Positions 18,526 through 29,114 are shown, counted from the stretch's first letter. The stretch is 64,000 nt of DNA from Planococcus sp. CP5-4_YE (GCF_019042655.1 NZ_JAHPZO010000003.1:186001-250000), one strand, 5' to 3'. Notes: generated by a model from the sequence alone, not told the origin. Translations and numbers: made by a program.

Positions 18526-19809
18526 GTGCACAATGAACCACTCGCTTTCCGCATGCGTCCGCGGACCATCGACGAAGTTGTCGGCCAAAAAGATGTCATC
18601 GGCCCTTCAACTGCATTGTATAAAATGATCAAAAGCGGCCATGTGCCGTCCATGCTCTTATATGGCGACCCCGGCATCGGCAAGACCTCAATCGCGCATG
18701 CCATCGCCGGCACTTCCGATCTGCCGTTCATCGCGCTCAATGCAACAACCTCCGGCAAGAAAGATGTCGAATCGGTCGTTCAAGAGGCGCGCATGACCGG
18801 CAAGGTATTGCTGTTTTTAGATGAGATCCACCGCTTTAATAAACTCCAGCAAGATGCGCTTTTGCCTCATGTCGAGTCCGGCTCGATCGTATTGATCGGC
18901 GCGACGACAGAAAATCCCTTCCACGATGTCAATCCCGCCATCCGTTCACGCTGCGGCGAAATTAAGCAGCTCAAACGGTTGACGCAGCAAGATATCGTCG
19001 AGCTATTGAACAGTGCCTTGTCAGATGAAAAGCGCGGGCTTGGCCGTGAGAAGATTCGTATTTCCAAAGAACAAGTCGAACGCATTGCCGAAGGAACAAA
19101 CGGTGACGCGAGAAAAGCTTTGACGATGCTCGAATCGATCGTCATCGCGTCGGATGAAGAAGACGGCGAATACCTCGTCGATGACGGCATCATCGAGCAG
19201 ATGATCAAACGCGTCGGCGTGTTCGGTGACAAAAAAGGGTCACATTTCTTCAACCTGTTATCGGCTTTGCAGAAATCCGTACGCGGAAGCGATGTCAATG
19301 CGGCGATGTATTACCTCGCCCATCTGCTGGAAAACGGGGACCTTACTGCTGTAACGAGACGCCTGCTCGTCATGGCCTATGAAGACATCGGCCTCGCCAA
19401 TCCAGCGGTCGGCGGGCATGTACTCGCAGCGTGCCAGGCAGCAGACCGCCTCGGCTTGCCGGAAGCGCGCATCCCGCTCGCGCAGGCAGTCGCTGAGATG
19501 TGCTTGTCGGAGAAATCCAATTCCGCCTACCGAGCCATCGATGCGGCCACGGCCGCCATCAATAAAGGACAGGTCGGTGACATCCCCGCGCATCTGCGAG
19601 ATACCCATTACGCCGGCAGCGCCGAGCTCGGGCACGGCGGCTATAAATACCCTCACGATACACCGATCGGCTCGTTCGGCGGCTGGGCGGATCAGGATTA
19701 CTTGCCGAAAGAATTAAAAAAAGCGGAGTTCTATAAGCCCGTCGTAGCCGGAGAAGAAAAGAAATTCGCCGGCATCTACGAAAAACTGAAAGGCTTCCGC
19801 AAAAAATAA
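18526..19809 (+). CDS. rarA: Replication-associated recombination protein RarA (MgsA, YrvN)
   Basis: An AAA+ ATPase of the clamp-loader family that acts at stalled replication forks. Walker A is GDPGIGKTS (near residue 48), Walker B LLFLDEIHRF, followed by sensor motifs and the MgsA C-terminal tetramerisation region (GGHVLAACQAADRLGLPEARIP; YKYPHDTPIGSFGGWADQDY). Length 427 is typical. The start is GTG at 18526 with GAAGGAG eight bases before. It is divergent from cymR and ends in a strong shared terminator with tcdA. Confidence 0.95.
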   Translation: MHNEPLAFRMRPRTIDEVVGQKDVIGPSTALYKMIKSGHVPSMLLYGDPGIGKTSIAHAIAGTSDLPFIALNATTSGKKDVESVVQEARMTGKVLLFLDEIHRFNKLQQDALLPHVESGSIVLIGATTENPFHDVNPAIRSRCGEIKQLKRLTQQDIVELLNSALSDEKRGLGREKIRISKEQVERIAEGTNGDARKALTMLESIVIASDEEDGEYLVDDGIIEQMIKRVGVFGDKKGSHFFNLLSALQKSVRGSDVNAAMYYLAHLLENGDLTAVTRRLLVMAYEDIGLANPAVGGHVLAACQAADRLGLPEARIPLAQAVAEMCLSEKSNSAYRAIDAATAAINKGQVGDIPAHLRDTHYAGSAELGHGGYKYPHDTPIGSFGGWADQDYLPKELKKAEFYKPVVAGEEKKFAGIYEKLKGFRKK

Positions 19810-19813
19810 TGCA

Positions 19814-19858
19814 TAAAAAAACGGACGGAGAATGAGGACATTCTCCGTCCGTTTTTCT
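19814..19858 (+). terminator. Bidirectional terminator between rarA and tcdA
   Basis: ACGGACGGAGAATG and CATTCTCCGTCCGT form a perfect 14-base stem around AGGA, with A and T runs on the two sides, so it can stop both converging transcripts. Confidence 0.9.
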
Positions 19859-19863
19859 ATGAT

Positions 19864-20625
19864 CTATTGATTGACGCGTTGAATATGAATCGATTTGGTC
19901 ATTTGGTTAACAACCCAACTCGCCGCGATCAATCCCACGGTCGATGGAGTGAACGCATTGGAAGACGGCGGCATTTGCGCTTTGCGGATCGCTGCGTCTT
20001 TTTTGCCGACGGTTTCGACCACATCTTCACGCACCACAATCGGGCTTTCATCAGAGAAAATGACCGGTACGCCTTTGCGGATGCCCGCTTGTTTCAGTTT
20101 CTTGCGTATCATTTTCGCCAGAGGGTCGGTATGGGTTTTCGAGATATCAGCGATTTTAAAGCGCGTCGGGTCCGTCTTGTTGGCGGCGCCCATGCTCGAG
20201 ATAATTGGAATACGGCGGCTATAGCATTCTTTAATCAGATGCACTTTGTAGATCAATGTATCCGAAGCATCGATGACATAATCAGGTTTATGGCTGAAAA
20301 ATTCTTCATAAGTGTCTTCTGTATAGAACATATGGAGCGTCACCACTTCACACTCCGCATTGACATCCTCAATGCGCTTTTTCATCACTTCGACCTTGGA
20401 TTGGCCGACTGTGGAGAGATTCGCCACCAATTGGCGGTTGATATTGGTAATGTCGACATCATCTTTATCGACGAGGATGATTTTTCCGACGCCGCTTCTT
20501 GCGCAAGCCTCGGCTGCAAATGATCCGACCCCGCCGACACCGAGGATGGCGACCGTTGAACCTTTCACCAGGTCCATTCCTTCTTTGCCAATAGCGAGTT
20601 CATTTCTTGAAAATTGATGTAACAT
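19864..20625 (-). CDS. tcdA: tRNA threonylcarbamoyladenosine dehydratase (TcdA/CsdL, YrvM)
   Basis: An E1-like ThiF-fold enzyme that uses ATP to cyclise t6A-37 of tRNA to ct6A. The nucleotide loop GVGGVGSFAAEACARSG is near residue 30, then DKDDVDITNINRQ, and a VIDASDTL block. I start at the ATG at 20625 because the family begins MLHQFSRNELAIG; the ribosome site there (AAAGGCAG) is weak, and the ATG at 20649 is possible. The gene lies between 6S RNA and rarA as in B. subtilis. Confidence 0.9.
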   Translation of the reverse strand: MLHQFSRNELAIGKEGMDLVKGSTVAILGVGGVGSFAAEACARSGVGKIILVDKDDVDITNINRQLVANLSTVGQSKVEVMKKRIEDVNAECEVVTLHMFYTEDTYEEFFSHKPDYVIDASDTLIYKVHLIKECYSRRIPIISSMGAANKTDPTRFKIADISKTHTDPLAKMIRKKLKQAGIRKGVPVIFSDESPIVVREDVVETVGKKDAAIRKAQMPPSSNAFTPSTVGLIAASWVVNQMTKSIHIQRVNQ

Positions 20626-20683
20626 ATTCACACTGCCTTTCAGGTTCAATATTAAATAGGGATACTAGGGATTATACACATAG

Positions 20684-20714
20684 AAAATCCCTCCGGCAAA
20701 TGCCGGAGGGATTT
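20684..20714 (-). terminator. Terminator of 6S RNA
   Basis: AATCCCTCCGGCA and TGCCGGAGGGATT form a near-perfect hairpin followed by TTTTC on the minus strand, a few bases past the 6S RNA 3' end. Confidence 0.85.
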
Positions 20715-20721
20715 GGATTAC

Positions 20722-20916
20722 TTATGTAAGAAGAATCCCGATCGTGCCGTCCTTTGTGTTGCGCATCGTTTGAACCCGCTTATAGCAGGTGGGTGACCGC
20801 ATCACCACTTATAACTTCCCGTTAAGGCATGTTAGCCATGATGATATGTAGGTCTCCCGACGACAAAATGTTGGGTCAAAATCGAATTGCTAAAAACGAA
20901 CACATCAGGATTCTCT
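20722..20916 (-). ncRNA. ssrS: 6S RNA (SsrS/BsrA type)
   Basis: An RNA of roughly 195 bases on the minus strand between aspS and tcdA, the exact site of bsrA in B. subtilis. The two ends pair: AGAATCCTGAT near the 5' end with ATCGGGATTCT near the 3' end, closing a long rod with a central open region, the 6S shape that mimics an open promoter and binds the SigmaA holoenzyme. A TATACT box (20922-20927) lies just upstream and a terminator just downstream. End points are estimated by eye. Confidence 0.88.
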
Positions 20917-20958
20917 CTACAAGTATAGTAGCATAACCGAAAAAGATGTACAAGCCTT

Positions 20959-22743
20959 TTACTCTATATCTTTTTCACTATTCTGAATAGTTACCGCTAG
21001 GTTTAATTCCTCTAATTGGGCCGGCGATACTGCACTCGGTGCTTCTGTTAGCATATCATTTGCAGAAGCCGTCTTTGGAAATGCGATCGTATCGCGCAAA
21101 TTGGTGCGCCCTGCCAACAGCATCACCAAACGGTCAAGGCCGAATGCGATGCCGCCGTGCGGAGGCGTCCCGTATTCAAATGCTTCGAGCAAGAAGCCGA
21201 ATTGCTCTGTCGCTTCTTCTTTTGAGAAACCGAGCACTTCAAACATTTTCTCTTGGATGTCGCGCTTGTAAATTCGCGCCGATCCCCCGCCGAGCTCATA
21301 ACCGTTCAATACCAAGTCGTAAGCTTGCGCACGGACATTTTGCGGTTCCGTCGACAATTTATCGAGGTCTTCTTCGAAAGGCATTGTAAATGGATGATGT
21401 GCGGCATAATAGCGGCCGGCTTTGTCATCGTATTCAAGCAACGGCCAGTCAGTGATCCATAGGAATTTGTAAATCGATTGGTCAATCAAGTCCAGGTCTT
21501 TGCCGAGCTTCATGCGCAAAGCACCAAGTGAATCTGCCACGACCGTTTTGGAGTCGGCGACAAATAGCAGTAGGTCTCCTGCTTCAGCATCAGCTGCTGC
21601 AATCAAGCTATCAGCCATTTCACCTTCGAAGAATTTGGCGATTGGCCCTTTGACGCCGCTTTCTTCGACTTTCAACCACGCCAAGCCTTTCGCGCCGTAA
21701 CGCCCGGCGAATTCGCCAAGAGCATCGATGTCTTTGCGTGAATAACTGCCGGCTTGTCCTTTGGCATTGATTAGTTTCACTTGCCCACCGGATTCGACTG
21801 CGCTTGTGAAGACTTTAAAGGCAGAGTCTTTCACTAGTTCCGATACATCGGTCAACTCCATGCCGAAGCGAACATCGGGCTTGTCGGAACCGAAACGTTC
21901 CATAGCATCACGGTAGCTCATGCGCTCAAATCCTGAGTCGATGTCAATGCCTTTGACATCTTTCATCACTTGGATCATCAAGCGTTCGTTCAATTCAATG
22001 ATGTCTTCCATCGTCTGGAAGCTCATTTCCATATCGATTTGCGTGAATTCCGGCTGGCGGTCAGCACGCAAATCTTCATCGCGGAAACAACGCGCAATTT
22101 GGTAATATTTGTCTACCCCTGATACCATCAACATTTGCTTGAACAGCTGTGGTGATTGCGGCAAGGCGTAGAATTCACCATCGTGAACGCGGCTTGGCAC
22201 CAAATAGTCGCGTGCGCCTTCCGGTGTGGATTTCGTCAAAATCGGTGTTTCCACATCAAGGAACCCTTCACTGTCGAGGAAATTGCGGATCGTTTTTGTC
22301 ACATCCGAACGCATTTTCAAGGTTTCGAACATCGCCGGGCGGCGCAAGTCTAGATAACGGTATTTCAAGCGCAAATCTTCGCTGACGTCCGTTTGATCTT
22401 CGATTGCAAACGGCGGGTTTTTCGCGGCATTGATAATTTCTGCGCTATCCACTTGCACTTCGATTTTGCCGGTTTTCATCGCTGCGTTTACTTGTCCTTC
22501 CGCACGTTCAACGACAAGCCCGTCGATATGGACGACAAATTCGTTACGCAAGGATTCACCGATTTTTGATGCTGTTTCCGAAATTTCCGGGTTGAAGACC
22601 ACTTGGACGATTCCTGAACGGTCGCGGACATCGACGAAGATCAATCCGCCGAGGTCGCGGCGTTTGCGGACCCACCCTTTCAATGATACGCGCTGGCCAA
22701 TTGCCGTTTCGTTCACTTCTCCACAATAATGTGTTCTCGACAT
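20959..22743 (-). CDS. aspS: Aspartate-tRNA ligase
   Basis: A class IIb aminoacyl-tRNA synthetase of 594 residues. The N-terminal OB-fold anticodon domain (about 1-110) is followed by the catalytic core with [20 protein letters not shown] (motif 2 region), the bacterial GAD insertion (about 290-410), and [15 protein letters not shown] (motif 3). It starts two bases after the hisS stop, so translation is coupled and it shares the hisS T-box leader. A discriminating or non-discriminating tRNA choice cannot be read from sequence by eye. Confidence 0.96.
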   Translation of the reverse strand: MSRTHYCGEVNETAIGQRVSLKGWVRKRRDLGGLIFVDVRDRSGIVQVVFNPEISETASKIGESLRNEFVVHIDGLVVERAEGQVNAAMKTGKIEVQVDSAEIINAAKNPPFAIEDQTDVSEDLRLKYRYLDLRRPAMFETLKMRSDVTKTIRNFLDSEGFLDVETPILTKSTPEGARDYLVPSRVHDGEFYALPQSPQLFKQMLMVSGVDKYYQIARCFRDEDLRADRQPEFTQIDMEMSFQTMEDIIELNERLMIQVMKDVKGIDIDSGFERMSYRDAMERFGSDKPDVRFGMELTDVSELVKDSAFKVFTSAVESGGQVKLINAKGQAGSYSRKDIDALGEFAGRYGAKGLAWLKVEESGVKGPIAKFFEGEMADSLIAAADAEAGDLLLFVADSKTVVADSLGALRMKLGKDLDLIDQSIYKFLWITDWPLLEYDDKAGRYYAAHHPFTMPFEEDLDKLSTEPQNVRAQAYDLVLNGYELGGGSARIYKRDIQEKMFEVLGFSKEEATEQFGFLLEAFEYGTPPHGGIAFGLDRLVMLLAGRTNLRDTIAFPKTASANDMLTEAPSAVSPAQLEELNLAVTIQNSEKDIE

Positions 22744-22745
22744 AG

Positions 22746-24029
22746 TTATTCCTCCAATGATTTCTTTTTCAGGATGTGTTCAGCTAATTCATGGAATGAC
22801 ACTTCTTGCTGGTCACGCGTCGCCATTTCTTTGACAGCCGCTTTGCCACTCTCAAGCTCCGACTCGCCGATGACGATGACATACTGCGCACCTTTGCGGT
22901 CAGCAGACTTCATCTGCGCTTTCATCTTGCGGTCAGTGAAATCCATGTCCGCGGAGATGCCATTTGCGCGCAGGTCCCGGACAATCGAGACGGCTTTCTT
23001 TTTCGACGCTGCATCCATTGCAATGACGTATGCATCAAGCGTCTGGCTTTGCCCGATTTCTACTTTTTCCATTTCCAGTGCCAACAATAATCGTTCAATG
23101 CTCATCGCAAAGCCGATCCCTGGAGATTCTGGGCCGCCAAGGTCTTCGACAAGCCCATTATAACGTCCGCCGCCAGCAAGCGTCGTAATTGCTCCGAAGC
23201 CTTCCGCCTCGCTCATGATTTCAAACGCGGTGTGATTGTAATAATCGAGCCCTCTCACTAGGTTCGGGTCGACGACATAGCTGATGCCGAGTTCGTCTAG
23301 GTATTCTTTCACTTGCGTAAAATAAGCGCTCGATTCTTCATTCAAATAATCCGCAAGCGACGGAGCCGTCGCCATCAAGGGATGTTCCCGGTCCACTTTG
23401 CAATCGAGAATGCGCAGCGGATTTTTCTCTAGTCGGTTCTGGCAGTCGCCACAAAACTCTTCAATTGACGGTGCGAAATGCTCAATGAGCGCTTGCTTAT
23501 GTGCTAAGCGGCTTTCCGTATCGCCAAGTGAGTTCAAAACAAGGCGCAGACTTTTCAACCCGCTTGCTTTATAGACGTCCATTGCCAGTGCAATGACTTC
23601 AGCGTCAATGGCTGGATCTTTTGAGCCGATCGCTTCTACGCCGAACTGGACAAACTGGCGCATGCGCCCGGCTTGTGGCCGCTCATAGCGGAACATTGGG
23701 CCCGTATAGTAGAGCTTCACCGGCTGGTCAGGCTGGCCGAAAAGTTTGTTTTCGACGTACGAACGTACAACGGATGCCGTTCCTTCTGGACGCAACGTCA
23801 AAGAGCGATCTCCTCTATCTTGAAATGTATACATTTCCTTTTGGACGATATCCGTTGTATCGCCGACACCCCGCTGAAATAGTTCTGTGTGTTCGAAAAC
23901 CGGCGTGCGAATTTCCTTGTACTGATACAGATTACACAATTCATTAATCGTCCGTTCGACTTCCTGCCATTTGGCAGATTCTTGCGGCAGCACATCATAG
24001 GTGCCGCGCGGTGCTTGAATATTGCCCAT
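22746..24029 (-). CDS. hisS: Histidine-tRNA ligase
   Basis: A class II aminoacyl-tRNA synthetase. Motif 2 is in [20 protein letters not shown], the histidine-specific motif in [14 protein letters not shown], and the C-terminal ~100 residues form the anticodon-binding domain. I start at the ATG at 24029 (427 residues, [12 protein letters not shown]), which has AAAGGAG eight bases upstream; the longer frame to 24116 would translate the leader terminator. It heads a hisS-aspS operon under T-box control. Confidence 0.95.
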   Translation of the reverse strand: MGNIQAPRGTYDVLPQESAKWQEVERTINELCNLYQYKEIRTPVFEHTELFQRGVGDTTDIVQKEMYTFQDRGDRSLTLRPEGTASVVRSYVENKLFGQPDQPVKLYYTGPMFRYERPQAGRMRQFVQFGVEAIGSKDPAIDAEVIALAMDVYKASGLKSLRLVLNSLGDTESRLAHKQALIEHFAPSIEEFCGDCQNRLEKNPLRILDCKVDREHPLMATAPSLADYLNEESSAYFTQVKEYLDELGISYVVDPNLVRGLDYYNHTAFEIMSEAEGFGAITTLAGGGRYNGLVEDLGGPESPGIGFAMSIERLLLALEMEKVEIGQSQTLDAYVIAMDAASKKKAVSIVRDLRANGISADMDFTDRKMKAQMKSADRKGAQYVIVIGESELESGKAAVKEMATRDQQEVSFHELAEHILKKKSLEE

Positions 24030-24041
24030 TTCCATCTCTCC

Positions 24042-24310
24042 TTTTCCATACAAAAAAGCCCCCGCCCCTTGCTTACGCAAGGGACGAGAGCTAAAAATCA
24101 GCTTCCGCGGTTCCACCCTAGTTGACGCAAACTTCTGCGCCCTCTCTGTCCGGATAACGGCCGGAACCGTCTTAGCCTAATAAGCGCAGTGCGCCGTTCA
24201 GTAAAGAACCTCAAGAGTGTTGTTCATTGCAGATCTCTGCAGGAAAGCTTTCAGCCCAGGGCTTTCCCTCTCTTTTCAGTCGATGCACACAATTACTTTC
24301 TCCGTCTTCA
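24042..24310 (-). promoter_or_regulatory. T-box leader of hisS-aspS
   Basis: The minus strand has the T-box core AGGGTGGAACCGCGG (complement near 24105-24119), then a terminator formed by CCCTTGC and GCAAGGGG arms with a TTTTTT run (about 24050-24093). Stem I elements (AGAGAGGG) lie far upstream. The specifier region reads GAACAACACTC: aligned to the alaS leader the triplet is AAC, while the expected histidine codon CAC overlaps it two bases on. Confidence 0.9.
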
Positions 24311-24316
24311 GCAAAA

Positions 24317-24367
24317 ATTATATAAGTAGAATAAATCAATCTTAATCAGCTGGAGAATTCTTGTCAA
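24317..24367 (-). promoter_or_regulatory. Candidate promoters for hisS leader
   Basis: Two overlapping options on the minus strand: TTGACA (24362-24367) with 17 bases to TAAGAT (24339-24344), and TTAAGA (24340-24345) with 17 bases to TATAAT (24317-24322). One has a perfect -35, the other a perfect -10. Confidence 0.55.
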
Positions 24368-24435
24368 GCTTTTGCATACATTGCCTGATTTTTTTGATAT
24401 TATGATGAAGATGAACTTAATTTAGGAGGACCGCT

Positions 24436-26001
24436 ATGCAACGACGACTTATCCTTACCTTGCTGGTTTTTATTTTGGCCTTATCTGGCACGATCCCATT
24501 AGCTGTTACGAATCCTGCCCATGCAGATAACGGCGAAGTATCAGCTACGGGCTCAACGGTCAATATCCGGACTGGGCCGGGTTTGAGCTATGAAGTGATC
24601 GGTTCGATGAAACAAGGCGACAAAGCACAACAAGTTTCACGCAACGGCGATTGGATTGAGATCCGCCACGGCAATACAGAAGGCTGGGTCGCTTCCTGGC
24701 TCGTCAGCACAGAACCAGCACAAAACACATCAGCCCAAACCGCTATATCGTCCGTTGACAGCTTGAATATCCGCGCACAGGCAGATCTATCTTCCGCGGT
24801 GCTGTCAAAAATGAACGCCGGTGAACAAGCACAAGTGATTGCGAGCCACGGCGACTGGACAGAAGTCCACTTCCGCAATGTCCGCGGCTTTGTCTCGACA
24901 CAGTACATAAGCTTAACAGAGCAAAAAGCAGCAGCTCCTGATGATTCGGCTGGCGAACAGCAGGAACAAGCGGCTCAAGCTCTTGAAAAACTTTCTTCAT
25001 TCCGCATCGCGGTCGACGCACTGAATGTCCGTGCTGAACCGAGTCTAAACGCGAAAATCCAAGCTTCTGTTAAAGAAGGCCAAGTGTTCAACGTAAAAGG
25101 AATGGACGGCAACTGGGTCCAGCTTGAACTCATCGATGGAAAAACCGGCTGGGTCTATGCCTTCTATGGTGAATTGTCCGACCAGCCCGCACAAAAAGCA
25201 AGCTCCTCAGATGAACAAGTGACCGTCCTTACCGACGGCACGAATCTGCGTGCACAAGCGAACACCTCATCAGAAGTGGTCACGCGGGCGGATGCCGGTA
25301 TGCAGCTATCAGTGGCAGGCAAAGAAGGCCAATGGTATTTAGTGGCGCTTGAAGACGGCCGCCAAGCTTATATTGCCGATTGGGTCGTACGCACGGGAAC
25401 ATCCACTGAACCGGCCGAAGCCGAACAACAACCCGCCAGAAAAGCCGGCACCTTGAACGGATTGACAATTGTCTTGGATCCGGGCCACGGAGGCAATGAT
25501 GGCGGTACAGTCGGCGTCCGGAAAACGAATGAAAAAGACCTGACCTTGAAAACGGCAGAAATCCTGTCGCATCACTTGCGCTCTGCGGGGGCGGAAGTCG
25601 TCATGACAAGGCAGTCGGATGTTTATGTCGACCTTCGCCACCGCGTTTCCGAAAGCCACCAAGTGGCAGCGGATGCCTTCATCAGCATTCATTACGATGC
25701 CACTGAAGACAGCACGGTTTCTGGCTTTACTTCGTATTATCAACATCCATACCAACAAAAATTAGCTGAGCACATCAACGGCGGATTGGCCGGCAAATTG
25801 ACACTCGATGACCGCGGCGCAAGAAAAGGCAATTACCTCGTCTTGCGGGATAATCGACAAGCTGCGGTGCTGGTCGAACTTGGCTTCCTCAGCAACTTCA
25901 ACGAAGAGCGCATCGTCTCAAGCGACCAATTCCGCCAACAAGCGGCGCTTGGCCTTTACAACGGCATCATTAGCTATTTCGATTCTGAATTAAGTGAATG
26001 A
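24436..26001 (+). CDS. yrvJ: N-acetylmuramoyl-L-alanine amidase with four SH3b domains (YrvJ-like)
   Basis: An exported wall hydrolase of 521 residues that cuts the muramic acid-peptide bond. A signal peptide (1-31, ending AHA) is followed by four bacterial SH3 repeats, each with a LN-R--PS-NA-type core (about 37-95, 108-165, 190-247, 262-320), which bind wall. The C-terminal Amidase_3 domain (about 343-517) shows the zinc ligands in LDPGHGGNDGG and SIHYDAT and the catalytic glutamate in LVELGFLSN. GGAGGA precedes the ATG. It is divergent from hisS and monocistronic. Confidence 0.94.
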   Translation: MQRRLILTLLVFILALSGTIPLAVTNPAHADNGEVSATGSTVNIRTGPGLSYEVIGSMKQGDKAQQVSRNGDWIEIRHGNTEGWVASWLVSTEPAQNTSAQTAISSVDSLNIRAQADLSSAVLSKMNAGEQAQVIASHGDWTEVHFRNVRGFVSTQYISLTEQKAAAPDDSAGEQQEQAAQALEKLSSFRIAVDALNVRAEPSLNAKIQASVKEGQVFNVKGMDGNWVQLELIDGKTGWVYAFYGELSDQPAQKASSSDEQVTVLTDGTNLRAQANTSSEVVTRADAGMQLSVAGKEGQWYLVALEDGRQAYIADWVVRTGTSTEPAEAEQQPARKAGTLNGLTIVLDPGHGGNDGGTVGVRKTNEKDLTLKTAEILSHHLRSAGAEVVMTRQSDVYVDLRHRVSESHQVAADAFISIHYDATEDSTVSGFTSYYQHPYQQKLAEHINGGLAGKLTLDDRGARKGNYLVLRDNRQAAVLVELGFLSNFNEERIVSSDQFRQQAALGLYNGIISYFDSELSE

Positions 26002-26005
26002 AATC

Positions 26006-26048
26006 GAATGCCCCGCTTCTCAAATGAGAAGCGGGGCATTCTTGTTTT
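26006..26048 (+). terminator. Terminator after yrvJ
   Basis: GAATGCCCCGCTTCTC and its exact complement around a short AAAT loop, followed by TTGTTTT. Confidence 0.85.
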
Positions 26049-26112
26049 AAGTGGATTGTCACTTGACGCTGAAAGCTTCAAGGAATCATTTCCAGCTATT
26101 TTCTCTATTGTA

Positions 26113-26140
26113 AAAGAGGCAAGCACATACGCTTGCCTCT
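26113..26140. terminator. Hairpin AAGAGGCAAGC, first copy
   Basis: AAGAGGCAAGC and GCTTGCCTCTT around a six-base loop. The same stem recurs at 26377-26412, which serves as the dtd terminator; the two copies flank a repeat element. Confidence 0.6.
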
Positions 26141-26234
26141 TCCAGAGAGTTGAATAAGTTCGTAATCTGTTATAAGTCAAAAAAGAGCTTAGCTTTTTGA
26201 CATTTGATAATCAATGACCTGACTGAGTATTTGG

Positions 26235-26350
26235 AGAAGCGTTTGCTCGACTCCTGTGGGACTAGCGGGTTTGAGAGACCCCGCAGGAACGGAGTGACGA
26301 GGAGGCTCGATTCCCGCCCCACGGAAAGCGAGCAATAAGCTTCGGAAAAT
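26235..26350. repeat. GC-rich intergenic element, copy 3
   Basis: It carries GACCCCGCAGGAACGGAGTG and ACGAGGAGGCTCGA followed by a CCACGGAAAGCGAG end. The reverse complement of the element at 57575-57710 shows the same order of blocks (GACTCCCG, GAGACCCCGCA, GAGGAGGCT, GGAAAGCGA). No gene is seen in the 414-base gap between yrvJ and dtd. Confidence 0.6.
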
Positions 26351-26376
26351 ACGATTATCAAGAGTTTCTCGATGAG

Positions 26377-26412
26377 TTGAAAGAGGCAAGCAGACCTGCT
26401 TGCCTCTTTCAA
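26377..26412 (-). terminator. Terminator after dtd
   Basis: TTGAAAGAGGCAAGCAG and its complement form a long perfect stem ending four bases past the dtd stop. The stem duplicates the hairpin at 26113-26140. The T tail is short. Confidence 0.65.
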
Positions 26413-26415
26413 ACA

Positions 26416-26868
26416 TTATTTTTTAGCCCCGTCGGAATCAACAATGATGGTGACCGGGCCATCGTTGACGAGCTGGACGTCCATCATCGCACCGAATACA
26501 CCAGTTTCAACCTGGAGGCCCTGGCTTGTCAATTCCTCGTTGAATTTCAGCCACAAAGGTTCCGCCTGTTCCGGGCGCGCTGCTTCCACAAAACTCGGGC
26601 GCCGTCCTTTTTTTACATCTCCGTACAAAGTGAACTGGGAAATCGACAGCACACTGCCCCCCGCTTGCTCGATCGAGCGGTTCATCTTGCCGTCTTCGTC
26701 TTCAAACAAGCGAAGACCAGCAATTTTTTTGGCGGCGTAGACCGCATCTGCTTGAGTATCGCTATGGGTGATGCCGACCAATAACACATAGCCGGAATCG
26801 ATGGCCCCTGTAATTTGACCGTCAACGGTGACGGACGCTTTTTTTGAACGCTGCAATACGACTTTCAT
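26416..26868 (-). CDS. dtd: D-aminoacyl-tRNA deacylase
   Basis: Hydrolyses D-amino acids (and glycine on tRNA-Ala) from mischarged tRNA. The 150-residue length is standard. The diagnostic [19 protein letters not shown] block (near residue 75-95, with catalytic SQFTL) and the NDGPVTI gly-cis-pro-like C-terminal block are present. It follows relA by nine bases, the relA-dtd order of Bacillus (yrvI), so both are probably on one transcript. Confidence 0.95.
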   Translation of the reverse strand: MKVVLQRSKKASVTVDGQITGAIDSGYVLLVGITHSDTQADAVYAAKKIAGLRLFEDEDGKMNRSIEQAGGSVLSISQFTLYGDVKKGRRPSFVEAARPEQAEPLWLKFNEELTSQGLQVETGVFGAMMDVQLVNDGPVTIIVDSDGAKK

Positions 26869-26877
26869 GGCTCCTCC

Positions 26878-29070
26878 TTAATTCGTCACACGTTTAACCG
26901 AATAGACGTCGGGAATTTGCTTGATGCGCTCCACGACACGGTTCAGGTGAGAAATATGCGGAATCATGATCGATAAATTGATCGTCGCAATCTTGTCTTT
27001 ATCAGCACGCCCGCTGACGGCGGTGATCGTCGTCTTCGTCTCACTGACCATGTGCATCACTTCGTTGATCAAGCCGGTGCGGTCATAGGCCTGCACTTCA
27101 ATATCGATTTGATACGATTTGTTTTCAGGTGATCCTGAGTCTTCCCATTCGACCGGAATCAGCCGATCGGATTCGTCGGCTTGGATATTCGGGCAATCCG
27201 CGCGATGGACCGAGACGCCGCGGCCTTTGGTGATAAAGCCGAGAATGGCATCACCCGGCACCGGGTTGCAGCATTTTGACAAACGGATCATCATATTGTC
27301 GATGCCGCGCACGATGACGCCGGATTCCGTCTGTTTTTTCGGTTGGTTGGACTTCATTTCCACAGTAATTTTTTCGATGGCTTCTTCCTGCTCACGCTTT
27401 TTGCGCTGGCGCTCCGCCAAACGGTTGACGACTTGCTGGGCGGTGATGCCATTGAATCCGACCGCCGCATACATATCATCTTCACTGGCGAAATTGTATT
27501 TCTCGATGACGCGTTTGATATTCTCTGCTGTCAGCACTTCTTTTTGGGTAAACTCTTGTGCTTTGATTTCCTTTTCGACAAGTTCGCGTCCTTTATGAAC
27601 ATTGTCATCGCGCACTTGTTTCTTGAAGAATTGCTTGATTTTATTTTTAGCCTGCGTCGATTTGGCAATTTTCAGCCAATCTCGGCTTGGTCCTACCGAT
27701 TGCTTGGACGTCAAAATTTCGACGATATCGCCGGTATGCAGCTCGAAATCAAGCGGCACCATCTTGCCGTTCACTTTCGCGCCGATTGTCTTATTGCCGA
27801 TTTCGCTATGGACACGGTAAGCGAAATCGATTGGGCAGGATCCGTCCGGCATTTCGATGACATCGCCTTTCGGGGAGAACACATAGACCATGTCCGAAAA
27901 CAAATCGAATTTCAGCGATTCCATGAATTCTTCCGCGTTGTCGGATTCGTTCTGGAAATCAAGGATTTCGCGGAACCACGACAGGCGGGAATCGACTGAG
28001 CTTAGCGGCTTGTCGGAGGTTTTGCCTTCTTTGTACGCCCAATGCGCCGCGACCCCGTATTCGGCGATGCGGTGCATTTCCTCTGTGCGGATCTGCACTT
28101 CTAGAGGATCGCCCTGCGGCCCGATGACCGTTGTATGGAGCGACTGGTATAGATTCTGCTTCGGCATCGCGATGTAATCCTTGAAGCGCCCAGGCATTGG
28201 TTTCCATGTGGAATGGATGATGCCAAGCACTGCGTAACAGTCCTTGATGCTGTCGACCGTGATGCGCACAGCAAGCAAATCATAGATTTCGTTGAACTGC
28301 TTGTTCTGCATCGCCATTTTCTTATAGATGCTGTAAATATGCTTTGGACGCCCGAATAGATCAGCTTCAATGCCGACCTCATCCAGCTGGACACGGATTT
28401 CGCCCATGACGTTATTTAAATAATCTTCCCGCTCCGTGCGTTTTTTCTTCATTAGATTGACGATGCGGTAATACTGCTGGGGATTTAAATACCGGAGAGC
28501 AGTGTCTTCAAGCTCCCATTTGATCGTATTGATCCCTAGGCGGTGTGCAATCGGCGCAAAGATCTCCAAAGTCTCATTCGCTTTGATGCGCTGCTTTTCG
28601 ACCGATTGGTATTTCAAAGTTCTCAAATTATGCAAACGGTCCGCCAGCTTGATGAGGATGACGCGGATATCCTGCGCCATCGCGACAAACATTTTACGGT
28701 GATTTTCCGCTTGCTGTTCTTCTTTCGACATATACTTGATCTTGCTGAGTTTTGTCACGCCATCGACCAATAATGCGACTTCCTCATCGAATTCACGGAC
28801 TATGTCTTCGCGGCTGACGTCGGTATCTTCAACGACGTCATGCAAAAAACCCGCTGCGACTGTGGCGGGATCCATTTGCAATTCTGCGAGGATCCCGGCC
28901 ACTTGCACCGGATGCACAATATAAGGTTCGCCGGATTTCCGGAATTGGCCATCATGGGCTTCATAGGCAAGCTGGTACGCCTTTTTTATCGTTTCTACGT
29001 GCTCTGCATTCATATAGGACGCAACCATTTCGAATACATCTTCAACTGTTCTCACTTGATCTTTCGCCAT
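26878..29070 (-). CDS. relA: Bifunctional (p)ppGpp synthetase/hydrolase Rel
   Basis: Makes and degrades (p)ppGpp in the stringent response. The 730 residues give, in order, the HD hydrolase domain with [10 protein letters not shown] (near residue 75), the synthetase domain (about 190-370), the TGS domain (about 390-455), helical and zinc-finger-like region with the [13 protein letters not shown] motif, and a C-terminal ACT domain (about 655-730). Retention of HDxxED argues for a working hydrolase. AAGGTGG precedes the ATG. A promoter lies immediately upstream, so relA-dtd can be expressed apart from apt. Confidence 0.96.
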   Translation of the reverse strand: MAKDQVRTVEDVFEMVASYMNAEHVETIKKAYQLAYEAHDGQFRKSGEPYIVHPVQVAGILAELQMDPATVAAGFLHDVVEDTDVSREDIVREFDEEVALLVDGVTKLSKIKYMSKEEQQAENHRKMFVAMAQDIRVILIKLADRLHNLRTLKYQSVEKQRIKANETLEIFAPIAHRLGINTIKWELEDTALRYLNPQQYYRIVNLMKKKRTEREDYLNNVMGEIRVQLDEVGIEADLFGRPKHIYSIYKKMAMQNKQFNEIYDLLAVRITVDSIKDCYAVLGIIHSTWKPMPGRFKDYIAMPKQNLYQSLHTTVIGPQGDPLEVQIRTEEMHRIAEYGVAAHWAYKEGKTSDKPLSSVDSRLSWFREILDFQNESDNAEEFMESLKFDLFSDMVYVFSPKGDVIEMPDGSCPIDFAYRVHSEIGNKTIGAKVNGKMVPLDFELHTGDIVEILTSKQSVGPSRDWLKIAKSTQAKNKIKQFFKKQVRDDNVHKGRELVEKEIKAQEFTQKEVLTAENIKRVIEKYNFASEDDMYAAVGFNGITAQQVVNRLAERQRKKREQEEAIEKITVEMKSNQPKKQTESGVIVRGIDNMMIRLSKCCNPVPGDAILGFITKGRGVSVHRADCPNIQADESDRLIPVEWEDSGSPENKSYQIDIEVQAYDRTGLINEVMHMVSETKTTITAVSGRADKDKIATINLSIMIPHISHLNRVVERIKQIPDVYSVKRVTN

Positions 29071-29114
29071 AATTGCCCACCTTGCTTTATTTATTTCCAG
29101 AAGAGTATTTCTTT

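Noticed and set aside
24029-24116. Longer N-terminus for hisS
   Set aside because: The extra codons translate the T-box core and terminator; the ATG at 24029 has a good ribosome site and matches the family N-terminus.
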